Below are positions 1-7,431 of a stretch of DNA of 10,891 bases, piece by piece (the stretch's first letter is position 1; each line of letters begins with the position of its first letter). The stretch is from an uncultured Bacteroidales bacterium. Its GTDB lineage: Bacteria; Bacteroidota; Bacteroidia; Bacteroidales; Bacteroidaceae. The position numbers were made by a program, and so were the translations under genes. The DNA lies in the NCBI GenBank assembly GCA_937876995.1, contig CALEFD010000102.1, positions 1 to 10,891 on the forward strand, read 5' to 3'. Under the pieces are notes generated by a model, which was given only the letters and a program-made list of their open reading frames with translations, searched no databases and was not told the DNA's origin.

Positions 1-28
1 AAGTGAATTTAGATTATTTTTGTAACAA

Positions 29-743
29 ATGAAAAATAGGATAACAGTACTGATAATAATTGCTACAATGCTACTTTCTGTATCTTGAGTTAAAGGATTC
101 ACTTTACGAGAATAGAGAAGATAAACGTATAATGAATTTGACAAATAATTATAAACTGACAGTTGAGCAGATAAATGCTAAAAATAGAGCTATTGTAGCT
201 AATATAGTCATAGCCTTACTAATGGTAGGGTCTGTTTCTATCTTATTAATTACTTGGTTGATTCTGAATAGACGGAATAAGATTATATTGTTGAAACATA
301 AACGTGAAATTAATTCTATTGTAGCCGATATAAAAAGGCAACAATTGATTCAAAATGAAACAGGTGTAACTGTAGATAGAGATGTAGTTGTACAAAGATA
401 CAATGAGTTGTTATTAAAGTGTATAGATGAATTTAAAAGAATGTCTATATACAATGAGTTGATAAAGTCTTTAAATAGTATCAATGCGAGTTTGGTATCC
501 GGGATATACGACACAGTTTTTAAGACATTTAGTCCGGTAATAATATATCTTCATGAAGAGTATCCATGTTTGACTGAAAATGAAACATTGACTTGTATAT
601 TATCGGCGTTGAATATATCTGTTAAGCAAATAGCAGATATTCAGGGACGAAGTCAAGATGCAGTGTATAAACAGAAGTATAGGTTAAAGGAGAAATTACC
701 ATTAGATGTATATGAACTCTTCTTTCCGAAGGGTAATCTTTGA
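29..743 (+). pseudogene. Remnant of a membrane-anchored HTH transcriptional regulator, internally deleted and frameshifted
   Basis: An ATG at 29 opens the peptide MKNRITVLIIIATMLLSVS, a typical signal-peptide start, which ends at a TGA (86-88). The next frame (open from a TTG at 60) carries the C-terminal half of a regulator: a juxtamembrane segment with the motif KDSLYENREDKR, a membrane helix (about residues 46-69 counted from the TTG), a basic coiled coil (about 72-100), and a LuxR/sigma-4-like helix-turn-helix (about 171-212; LTENET, IADIQGRS, YRLKEKL). Full-length relatives in Bacteroidales carry several hundred residues of periplasmic TPR-type repeats between signal peptide and helix; here there are essentially none, and the two parts are out of frame. 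I infer an internal deletion that also broke the frame. The C-terminal part has no further stops, so the event may be recent, or a short protein could still start at the TTG. The gene looks more A+T-rich than its neighbours. Confidence 0.62.
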
Positions 744-764
744 TATGACGATATATTAGATGAC

Positions 765-796
765 AAAAGTGGCTGTTTTTTGGAACAGCCACTTTT
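765..796. terminator. Bidirectional intrinsic terminator between convergent genes
   Basis: A perfect 13-bp inverted repeat (765-777 pairing with 784-796) encloses a 6-base loop, TTTTGG. The stem starts with AAAA and ends with TTTT, so a U-rich end is made on either strand. It lies between the regulator remnant stop (743) and the polyferredoxin stop (816), the expected place for a shared terminator. Confidence 0.85.
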
Positions 797-815
797 AATT
801 ATAGTTGAATGCTTT

Positions 816-2327
816 TTAGAATCCGAATCCGAAGTCTTCTACAGCTTCACGTTTGGTGTTTTCCGGTTCTTTTGCTTCTAAATGTACTTCGTTACCATTA
901 ATAAAGATGGCTTTAACCGGACATATAAATTCACATCCACCACAGCCTACACACAGTTCCGGGTGAATTTCCGGAATAGTTATGCCATTTTTGTAAGGCA
1001 CCATTCTGACAGCTTGGGTTGGGCAGTGTTCTGCACAAGCTCCACAACTGGTCCCGTTTACTTCTACCACACATTTACACTGTGAAAAGGCTACCTTACC
1101 GGGCTGGGTTTTATGTTTCTGCTCTACAGTAAGAGGTTTTATGGCTCCGTTTGGACAGATTTCGCTACAAACTGTGCAATCGTAGTTACAATAGCCTTTG
1201 TCGAACTTCATTACAGGCTGCATTATTCCGCCTATACCATACTCCAGACCGGCTGGTTTAAGTACATTAGATGGACATTTGCTTATGCATAGATGACAGG
1301 CTGTACAGTGCTGCAACAGGTTTTTGTGACTTATAGAACCCGGAGGTGACAATGGAGTGAGCTCCTCTCTGATTTTGCAGCCGCAAGCGTGTTCTGCAGC
1401 CTTGGTGGTAAGAGTTGCCGGTACCATTGTTGCTACTGCCAATGCAGATTTCAAGAACTGACGTTTAGATTCATCTACAGCAACAGGTGCAACGCTCTCT
1501 TTTGAAGACTTTTTCCATGAAGGAACATATTTGATTGCGTTCTGTTTGCAGTTGTCTATGCAGTCAAAACAGGTTACGCAACGTGAATGGTCTATAGTCT
1601 GGTTTGCTGAATCTATACAGTATGCTTTACATTTACGACTGCATAAAGAACAGTGGTTACATTTGTCTGTATCTATCTGTACCTTAAATACAGAGAATCT
1701 TGATAATCCTCCCAAAACAGTTCCAACAGGACAGATAGTGTTACACCAGGTTCTGCCAAATTTGAATGATATGAAACCTATAATTCCTAATGTGACCACA
1801 GCTACTGTAAACGATGTAACAGACCTTATGGTCAGTTCTACAAAGAAGAATGTGTAACTGCCTGTCTTTTCAGATATTACAGCAAGCAGATTGTTGCCCA
1901 ATATGTAAACTGGTTTGAATAACTGTGTTGCCATACGTCCGTATGCACTATATGGTTCTACAAGACTTACCAAGAAGGTAAAACCAAATATCCAGGCAAT
2001 GATAAGTGCTGCCAAAACACCCCATCTTAGCCAAGGGCGTTCAGGTTTATAACCGAACTTCTTTTTCTTGTTTGTCTTTTTGGCTATCCAATTAAATAAA
2101 TCTTGAAATATACCTAATGGGCATATAACAGAACAATATACTCTGCCAAACAGAAGCGTACCCACCACTAATATTATAAGAGTGGCTATGCTTAATGAAA
2201 ACAGCGCAGGTGCAAACTGAATTTTTTGCAACCAGGGGTTTTCAATAACTCCTGCAAAATCAATAAAACCGAATGTAAGGATTGCTATGACTGCAATAGC
2301 CAAAACAACTCTAATCTTTTTTAGCAT
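816..2327 (-). CDS. NapH/NapG-type fused membrane polyferredoxin (putative quinol dehydrogenase)
   Basis: A 503-residue membrane iron-sulfur protein. The N-terminal half resembles NapH/MauN: about four membrane helices (near 7-25, 41-60, 102-122, 168-188), two repeated GRxxCxxxCPxG motifs (61-72 and 191-202), then two 4Fe-4S motifs (Cys223/226/229/233 and Cys250/253/256/260). A Tat-like segment follows (KRQFLK at 288-293 plus a hydrophobic run). The C-terminal half resembles NapG/MauM: an SPPGSIS stretch and Cys-rich motifs at 341-351, 380-391, 417-435 and 459-469, three of the four ending in CP and 417-435 being irregular. In Nap systems NapH and NapG are separate proteins that together pass electrons from quinol to the periplasm; here both appear in one chain. 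The gene starts 12 bases after the DUF362 stop, so the two are probably cotranscribed. No napA or napB is visible, so the electron acceptor is unknown. The family call is firm; the physiological role is inferred. Confidence 0.85.
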   Translation of the reverse strand: MLKKIRVVLAIAVIAILTFGFIDFAGVIENPWLQKIQFAPALFSLSIATLIILVVGTLLFGRVYCSVICPLGIFQDLFNWIAKKTNKKKKFGYKPERPWLRWGVLAALIIAWIFGFTFLVSLVEPYSAYGRMATQLFKPVYILGNNLLAVISEKTGSYTFFFVELTIRSVTSFTVAVVTLGIIGFISFKFGRTWCNTICPVGTVLGGLSRFSVFKVQIDTDKCNHCSLCSRKCKAYCIDSANQTIDHSRCVTCFDCIDNCKQNAIKYVPSWKKSSKESVAPVAVDESKRQFLKSALAVATMVPATLTTKAAEHACGCKIREELTPLSPPGSISHKNLLQHCTACHLCISKCPSNVLKPAGLEYGIGGIMQPVMKFDKGYCNYDCTVCSEICPNGAIKPLTVEQKHKTQPGKVAFSQCKCVVEVNGTSCGACAEHCPTQAVRMVPYKNGITIPEIHPELCVGCGGCEFICPVKAIFINGNEVHLEAKEPENTKREAVEDFGFGF

Positions 2328-2339
2328 AATGAATTAGTG

Positions 2340-3293
2340 TTATAGTTTAATTCTCTTTACGTTCAGTTTGTCTATGTCCATTGTACCCATACCCAATTTT
2401 TGACCATTTTCAATATGTGAAACGGTTTCCAATGGAATCTGTCTGAACTGATTGAAGAATTTTGCAGCAGCTGTATCTACTGCAACTATATCGGTCGATG
2501 CAAATAGTGCTTTGGTCAGTACTACGTCGTTTGCATTTCTACCCTGTGGACCGTTGTCGGTCATTATGCGATATGCATCTACTATGTGCAAAGCTGCCGG
2601 TTTTGAAAGTGTTGTGATATCTGCAATACACTCTTGTAATCCTAAACTGTGGAATGCGCGTCTGTCCCATACAATACCCATGTGGTTCTTCATTGCAATG
2701 GTAAGACGTGCACCACCATGATTCTTCAAAACAGGTATATTGAACCATACATCGCTTTCCAGAATGGCTTTGTGTACTTTTGCTTTTTTCAGAGCCTTGC
2801 CTTTAGGTAGTTCAATCTCCTGATAGTATGATTCTTCATTTGCAGGGACCATTATGCCGCCGGCGGCTTTTACTGCCTTGTCTATACCACTATGGTCATA
2901 ACATCTGGTCCATTCGTCACAAGTGTGATCAAATACTCTTACTTCTGCTGCACCTGCGTTCTGGCACTGCTTAATCATCTCTACAATAAGGTCCGGATTT
3001 GTGTTTGCAGCAAGTTCAGGTGTCCTATCCCAACCAATGTTTGGTTTTAGGGTCACTTTATCGCCTTTCTTTACAAACCTTTTTATACCGCCTAACTGTT
3101 CCAAAGCGGCGCGAAGCATTGCTGCAGGTTCACCATTCATGATTGCAGCCATATCTGCATAGTTGTCGGCAGCTGCCTGTGCTGTGGCTGTTCCCGGCAA
3201 TGTGGATGCCATAATATCCATAACTCCGTTGCTCTTCACTGTTAGCATAGCACCTGCTGCTGCAAGTGTTTTAAGAAAATCTCTTCTATCCAT
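2340..3293 (-). CDS. DUF362 domain protein with Tat-type signal
   Basis: A 317-residue protein of the DUF362 family, whose biochemical function I do not know. The start DRRDFLK (2-8) followed by a small-residue hydrophobic stretch matches a twin-arginine signal, and TATAQA (35-40) is a plausible signal peptidase site, so export as a folded, possibly cofactor-bearing protein is likely if the host has TatC. Family-like segments are LKPNIGWDR (82-90), a Cys pair in DHTCDEWTRCY (122-132), NIPVLKNHGGARLTIAMKNH (185-204), and a C-terminal part with VDAYRIM and VAVDTAA. DUF362 domains often occur with ferredoxin domains, and here the next gene is a membrane polyferredoxin 12 bases downstream. I infer that the two act together in an envelope redox reaction. 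The start is supported by the signal sequence and lies 210 bases from the divergent purH. I found no convincing promoter for this strand. Confidence 0.85.
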   Translation of the reverse strand: MDRRDFLKTLAAAGAMLTVKSNGVMDIMASTLPGTATAQAAADNYADMAAIMNGEPAAMLRAALEQLGGIKRFVKKGDKVTLKPNIGWDRTPELAANTNPDLIVEMIKQCQNAGAAEVRVFDHTCDEWTRCYDHSGIDKAVKAAGGIMVPANEESYYQEIELPKGKALKKAKVHKAILESDVWFNIPVLKNHGGARLTIAMKNHMGIVWDRRAFHSLGLQECIADITTLSKPAALHIVDAYRIMTDNGPQGRNANDVVLTKALFASTDIVAVDTAAAKFFNQFRQIPLETVSHIENGQKLGMGTMDIDKLNVKRIKL

Positions 3294-3440
3294 ATCGGTC
3301 AGTATGAAATTTAGTTATACGTTAATACACAATTTTTCTAAATTAGTTTGCTAATGTAGTGATTTGGATTGTAATAAAGATATTTATTGAAACTTTTTTT
3401 ATGTATGGTGAAATATTTGCTTATTATTTTCTCTCTCTTG

Positions 3441-3471
3441 TTGTGACAGTCCCATAAAATGGCTAAATTCG
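3441..3471 (+). promoter_or_regulatory. Candidate Bacteroides-type promoter for purH
   Basis: TTG at 3441-3443 (within TTGTTG) is followed after exactly 20 bases by TAAATTCG at 3464-3471, which matches the Bacteroidetes -7 consensus TAnnTTTG except for C at position seven. Transcription would start near 3476-3479, leaving a leader of about 25 bases before the purH ATG. The spacing fits the known -33/-7 layout, but such short motifs arise by chance in A+T-rich DNA. Confidence 0.42.
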
Positions 3472-3503
3472 CGGAATATTATACATACTAATTTATAAGC
3501 AAG

Positions 3504-5030
3504 ATGTCAGGTACAAAAAAGATTTCATCAGCATTGGTTTCAGTCTATCACAAGGATGGACTTGATGAGATTATTACAAAACTTCACGAGGAGGGTGTTA
3601 AACTTATTTCTACAGGTGGTACTCAGCGTTTTATAGAATCACTGGGTATTCCATGTCAGCCTGTTGAAGATTTGACCGGTTATCCGTCTATATTGGGTGG
3701 CCGAGTAAAAACACTTCATCCAAAGGTGTTTGGAGGAATACTTTGTCGTCGTGACGAAGATGAAGATATGGTGCAGATTGTAAATTACGATATCCCGGAA
3801 ATAGATTTGGTTATCGTAGATTTGTATCCATTTGAAGCAACTGTTAAATCGGGTGCTCCGGAGGCAGATATTATTGAAAAAATAGACATAGGTGGTATCT
3901 CTCTTATTCGTGCAGGTGCTAAAAACTTTAAGGATGCTGTTATTGTAGCAAGCAAGGATCAGTATAAACCTCTGTTGGATATACTTAACGATCGTGGTGC
4001 AGAGACTACTTTGGAAGAGCGTCGTTGGTTTGCCAAAGAGGCATTTGCAGTTTCATCATACTATGACAGCTGTATCTATAACTACTTTGCAGGCGATCAG
4101 GAAGATTCACATTTCCGTTTTGCAGTAGATGGCAGCAAGTCTTTACGTTATGGTGAAAACCCACACCAGAAAGGTCTGTTCTATGGCAATTTTGAAGATA
4201 TGTTCGACCAATTGCATGGAAAAGAGATTTCATACAACAACTTGTTGGATATAGCAGCTGCTGTAGATTTGATTGATGAATTCAACGAGACTACATTTGC
4301 TATATTAAAGCATAACAATGCTTGCGGCGTGGCTTCAAGAGATACTCTGTTAGAGGCTTGGACAGATGCTCTTGCAGGCGACCCTGTATCTGCATTCGGT
4401 GGCGTTCTTATTACTAATGTGCCAGTTGATAAGGCTACTGCAGAAGAGATTAACAAACTTTTCTTTGAAGTTATTATAGCTCCTGACTATGCTTTCGATG
4501 CATTGGAAATCCTTGGTCAGAAGAAGAACAGAATAATCTTGGTTCGTAAGGATGAACCACTATTGAAAAAACAGGTTCGTTCTACATTGAATGGTGTTTT
4601 GGTGCAGGATAAAGATTCAAAAACTGAGACTCCTGACGATTTGAAACTGATGACTTCAAGAACTCCATCTGATGAAGAGATTCAAGATATGCTCTTTGCA
4701 AACAAGATTGTAAAGAACAGTAAGAGTAATTCAATAGTATTTGCTAAAAACAGACAGTTGTTGGCAAGTGGTGTTGGTCAGACATCAAGAGTAGATGCTT
4801 TGAAACAGGCTGTAGAGAAAGCCGGCAGCTTTGGTTTCTCTTTAGAAGGAGCTGCAATGGCCAGCGATGCTTTCTTCCCATTCCCTGATTGCGTAGAATT
4901 GGCAGATAATGCAGGTGTGAAGAATGTTATTCATCCGGGTGGCTCTGTTCGTGACCAAGAGACTATTGATTATTGCGAACAGCACAATATGACTTTGGTA
5001 ACTACAGGTTTCAGACATTTCAAACATTAA
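3504..5030 (+). CDS. purH: Bifunctional AICAR transformylase / IMP cyclohydrolase
   Basis: A 508-residue cytosolic enzyme for the last two steps of purine synthesis: it formylates AICAR with 10-formyl-tetrahydrofolate, then closes the ring to IMP. The N-terminal cyclohydrolase (MGS-like) domain covers about residues 6-150, with STGGT (36-40) and GGRVKTLHPKVFGG (65-78). The transformylase domain follows, with SLRYGENPHQKG (213-224), the catalytic Lys-His pair at 269-270 in KHNNACGVA, DPVSAFGG (293-300), ASDAFFPFPD (453-462) and the usual end GFRHFKH. Length and motifs are complete. The ATG at 3504 is well placed, because an in-frame stop (3489-3491) rules out an upstream start. The cell-wall gene mreB starts 23 bases after the stop, and no terminator is visible between them, so purH and the mre genes may share a transcript. 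Confidence 0.97.
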   Translation: MSGTKKISSALVSVYHKDGLDEIITKLHEEGVKLISTGGTQRFIESLGIPCQPVEDLTGYPSILGGRVKTLHPKVFGGILCRRDEDEDMVQIVNYDIPEIDLVIVDLYPFEATVKSGAPEADIIEKIDIGGISLIRAGAKNFKDAVIVASKDQYKPLLDILNDRGAETTLEERRWFAKEAFAVSSYYDSCIYNYFAGDQEDSHFRFAVDGSKSLRYGENPHQKGLFYGNFEDMFDQLHGKEISYNNLLDIAAAVDLIDEFNETTFAILKHNNACGVASRDTLLEAWTDALAGDPVSAFGGVLITNVPVDKATAEEINKLFFEVIIAPDYAFDALEILGQKKNRIILVRKDEPLLKKQVRSTLNGVLVQDKDSKTETPDDLKLMTSRTPSDEEIQDMLFANKIVKNSKSNSIVFAKNRQLLASGVGQTSRVDALKQAVEKAGSFGFSLEGAAMASDAFFPFPDCVELADNAGVKNVIHPGGSVRDQETIDYCEQHNMTLVTTGFRHFKH

Positions 5031-5053
5031 TTAACCATTAACACTATATTAAG

Positions 5054-6076
5054 GTGGGACTTTTTTCTTTGACACAAGAATTATCGATGGACCTTGGTAC
5101 TGCCAATACCATCATAATGTACAGAGACAAGATTGTTGTCAATGAGCCATCTATTGTAGCCTTGGACAATAAGACCGATAAACTTATTGCCGTAGGTGTA
5201 GAGGCTAAAGAGATGTATGAGAGAAATCCTCAGAACATCAGGGTTATCAGACCATTAAGAAATGGTGTGATAGCAAGCTTTGAAGCGTGTGAACAGATGA
5301 TTCGTGGCTTCATAGATAAGGTGGATACAGGCAGACGTCTGTTTTCTCCATCGTTAAAGATGGTTATCGGTGTTCCTTCCGGTATTACAGAAGTAGAATT
5401 GCGTGCTGTACGTGACTCGGCCGAACATGCAGGTGGTAGAGATGTTTATATGCTCTACGAACCTATGGCAGCTGCTCTTGGTTTGGGTATAGATGTATTG
5501 GCACCTGTTGGTAATATGATTGTTGATATAGGTGGAGGTACTACAGAAATTGCGGTTATTTCATTAGGTGGTTTGGTTTCCAATCGTTCTGTAAAGGTTG
5601 CAGGCGATGATTTTACTGCCGATATCCAGGAATATATGGGCCGTCAGCATAACATTAAAGTAGGTGAACGTATGGCTGAACGCATTAAGATTAATGTGGG
5701 TGCTGCGTTGACAGATCTTGGTGAAGATGCTCCGGAAGATTATATTGTGGCCGGTCCAAACAGAATTACAGCTTTGCCTATGCGTGTACCTGTTTGTTAT
5801 CAGGAGATTGCCCATTGTTTGGATCATTCTATTTCGCGTATCGAGACAGAAATATTGAATGCGTTGGAGAGCACTCCTCCGGAACTTTATGCCGATATTT
5901 TGCAGAATGGAATCTATTTGTCGGGTGGTGGCTCTATGCTGAGAGGTATAAGCAAGCGTCTGACTGACAAACTTGGAATAGAATTCCGTGTGGCAGAAGA
6001 ACCTTTGCTTGGAGTAGCTAAGGGTACTGCTGCTGCTCTGAAGAATGTAGAAAAATATCCGTTCTTGATGAGATAA
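5054..6076 (+). CDS. mreB: Rod shape-determining actin homologue MreB
   Basis: A 340-residue bacterial actin. It forms ATP-dependent membrane-bound filaments that guide lateral peptidoglycan synthesis. Actin-fold nucleotide-site motifs are present: phosphate 1 MDLGTAN (12-18), phosphate 2 DIGGGTTE (158-165), YEPMAAALG (135-143) and the adenosine motif LSGGGSMLRG (289-298). The N-terminal MGLFSLTQELSMDLGT begins with a GTG at 5054, and this short amphipathic start is typical of Bacteroidetes MreB; the next in-frame ATG (5087) would cut into the first strand, just before the phosphate-1 aspartate. The gene is the first of the mre set, 23 bases after purH and 19 before mreC. The upstream sequence is A+T-rich with only a weak AAGG at 5051-5054, which runs into the start codon. 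Confidence 0.97.
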   Translation: MGLFSLTQELSMDLGTANTIIMYRDKIVVNEPSIVALDNKTDKLIAVGVEAKEMYERNPQNIRVIRPLRNGVIASFEACEQMIRGFIDKVDTGRRLFSPSLKMVIGVPSGITEVELRAVRDSAEHAGGRDVYMLYEPMAAALGLGIDVLAPVGNMIVDIGGGTTEIAVISLGGLVSNRSVKVAGDDFTADIQEYMGRQHNIKVGERMAERIKINVGAALTDLGEDAPEDYIVAGPNRITALPMRVPVCYQEIAHCLDHSISRIETEILNALESTPPELYADILQNGIYLSGGGSMLRGISKRLTDKLGIEFRVAEEPLLGVAKGTAAALKNVEKYPFLMR

Positions 6077-6082
6077 AAGGAT

Positions 6083-6087
6083 AGGAG
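6083..6087 (+). promoter_or_regulatory. Shine-Dalgarno sequence of mreC
   Basis: AGGAG lies 8 bases before the GTG at 6096. It is stronger than other ribosome-binding sites in this window, where such sites are generally weak, and it supports GTG 6096 as the mreC start over the nearby out-of-frame TTG at 6091. Confidence 0.6.
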
Positions 6088-6095
6088 ACATTGCC

Positions 6096-6905
6096 GTGCG
6101 TTCGCTATTTGACTTTATAATTAAGCACAGCTATGTTATCTTGTTCCTGGTTTTGGAAACGGTATCGCTGGTTCTGCTGTTTGGCTTCAACAGCCTTCAG
6201 AAGGAGGCTTTTATGACCTCTGCAAATTCAGTGTCCGGTTTTATTCTTGAAACAAGAACCAATGTCTCAGGCTTTTTTAGTCTGGGAAAAGAGAATAGTA
6301 AGCTTGCAGCCGAAAATGCGCGGTTGCAAGCTGAACTTTTTATGTTGCGTGATTCAATAGCCGATAGTTCTATTGCAAAGAGCGGTAATGATATTATAAC
6401 TGCACGCGTTATTGACAATTCCATACGTAAAGATGACAACTATATCACTTTGAACAGAGGATCTAAAGATGGTATAGCTCAAGGAATGGGCGTTTACGAT
6501 TCAAATGGTGCAGTAGGTGTAATAATGCTTACAGGAAAGCATTATAGTATAGTATTACCGGTTATTAATGGTAAAAGCAGTATCAGTTGTAAGATTAAAG
6601 GTGACAATAGCTTTGGTTTTTTGGAATGGTCGGGTGGCGATGCTTCTAAAGCTGAATTGAGAGATTTGCCTTACTATGCAACTGTTAATGTGGGTGACAC
6701 AATTGTTACTAGTGGTTACTCTAAAATCTTTCCTGAAGGTATTAATGTAGGTGTGGTTTCTGATGTGCAACAAGTTACATCGGGTTATACATTGAAGGTG
6801 AGTGTAAGACTGGCTGCCGATTTGAGTAATTTAGGTTGGGTGTACATAAATACCACGCAGGCTGATGATGAACTAAAACAACTGTGGAAAGAGATAGAAA
6901 AATAG
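6096..6905 (+). CDS. mreC: Rod shape-determining protein MreC
   Basis: A 269-residue bitopic inner-membrane protein of the elongasome. MreC assembles in the periplasm and activates PBP2, and through it RodA. The layout is standard: short cytoplasmic start, one membrane helix (about 12-34), a coiled coil (about 62-90, ENSKLAAENARLQAE), then the periplasmic beta-rich domain (about 100-255) with ITLNRGSKDGIAQGMGV (117-133), the GxxGVI-type segment near 138-143, and the later conserved GDTIVTSGYSKIFPEGI (200-216). The start is a GTG with an AGGAG sequence 8 bases upstream. It lies 19 bases after mreB and one base before mreD, so translation is probably coupled. The hydrophilic tail after residue 255 (DDELKQLWKEIEK) is short. 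Nothing is missing. Confidence 0.95.
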   Translation: MRSLFDFIIKHSYVILFLVLETVSLVLLFGFNSLQKEAFMTSANSVSGFILETRTNVSGFFSLGKENSKLAAENARLQAELFMLRDSIADSSIAKSGNDIITARVIDNSIRKDDNYITLNRGSKDGIAQGMGVYDSNGAVGVIMLTGKHYSIVLPVINGKSSISCKIKGDNSFGFLEWSGGDASKAELRDLPYYATVNVGDTIVTSGYSKIFPEGINVGVVSDVQQVTSGYTLKVSVRLAADLSNLGWVYINTTQADDELKQLWKEIEK

Positions 6906-6906
6906 T

Positions 6907-7431
6907 ATGGAAGCTATATCTTTATTAAAGAAGATAGGACAGATTATTCTGTTGGTATTGTTACAGGTACTATTACTGAACAAAATTAATTTGTTTGGTT
7001 ATGTTACCCCTATGCTCTATATTTGGATAACCATAAAAGCTGCCAACAATATATCTCAGAGCGGTCTCTTGCTTTTATCTTTTTTTACAGGGTTAGCGGT
7101 GGATATGTTTACCGGTACGCCCGGTATGAATTCTGCTGCCATCACCTTGTTGGCATTTCTGCAACCATTCATTTTTAAACTGTTTGTTACATACGACAGG
7201 CGCGAACAGATAATCCCAAGTATTGATACTATGCGTAGAGGGCCTTTTGTAGGTTATGTAACGCTTTGTGTAATAATTCATCATCTGTTCTATTATGTAC
7301 TAAAAAGTATTCCGGTGGCAGATTGGTCTATGCTTATAGCAAAAGTGTTGTTCAGTACTGTTCTGACTGTGCTGCTTATAGTGGTTGTAGAGGGTTCATA
7401 CGTAAAGAATGCAAAAAAAGGTAGAAGGTGA
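6907..7431 (+). CDS. mreD: Rod shape-determining membrane protein MreD
   Basis: A 174-residue, highly hydrophobic protein with about five to six membrane helices (near 9-26, 31-45, 52-68, 76-94, 115-132, 141-162). MreD is an integral partner of MreC in the elongasome and modulates PBP2/RodA activity. The motif GLAVDMFTGTPGMNSAA (62-78) is the recognisable MreD signature, with its conserved Asp and GTPG turn. The loop at 96-115 (YDRREQ...MRRGPF) is charged and likely cytoplasmic. The ATG at 6907 sits one base after the mreC stop, and the stop overlaps the mrdA start in GTGA. Sequence conservation in this family is low, so the call rests on the motif, hydrophobicity, length and position between mreC and mrdA. 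Confidence 0.92.
   Translation: MEAISLLKKIGQIILLVLLQVLLLNKINLFGYVTPMLYIWITIKAANNISQSGLLLLSFFTGLAVDMFTGTPGMNSAAITLLAFLQPFIFKLFVTYDRREQIIPSIDTMRRGPFVGYVTLCVIIHHLFYYVLKSIPVADWSMLIAKVLFSTVLTVLLIVVVEGSYVKNAKKGRR

Noticed and set aside
15..22. TATTTTTG matches the Bacteroides -7 box TAnnTTTG upstream of the first ATG
   Set aside because: It lies only 6 bases before the ATG and its -33 partner would be outside the window; in T-rich DNA a chance match is likely.
1531..1857. 108-codon open frame on the + strand opposite the polyferredoxin
   Set aside because: It is antisense to the Cys-motif coding region and shows no start signal or recognisable domain.
3342..3355. Inverted repeat ATTAG-TTTG-CTAAT in the divergent intergenic region, a possible operator
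   Set aside because: Five-base arms in A+T-rich DNA occur readily by chance, and no second copy was seen.
3459..3491. Ten-codon open frame ATG...TAA just upstream of purH, a possible leader peptide
   Set aside because: It begins before the predicted transcription start and has no ribosome-binding site; its only use is to show that purH cannot start earlier.
4308..4334. PurH catalytic motif reads KHNNACGVA instead of the common KHTNPCGVA
   Set aside because: The catalytic Lys-His pair is kept, and I recall the same variant in other Bacteroidetes PurH proteins, so it looks like a lineage difference rather than a defect.
5564..6091. 175-codon open frame on the - strand across mreB
   Set aside because: It is antisense to a clearly conserved gene and its composition is that of a shadow frame (Ser/Thr/His-rich, no domain).
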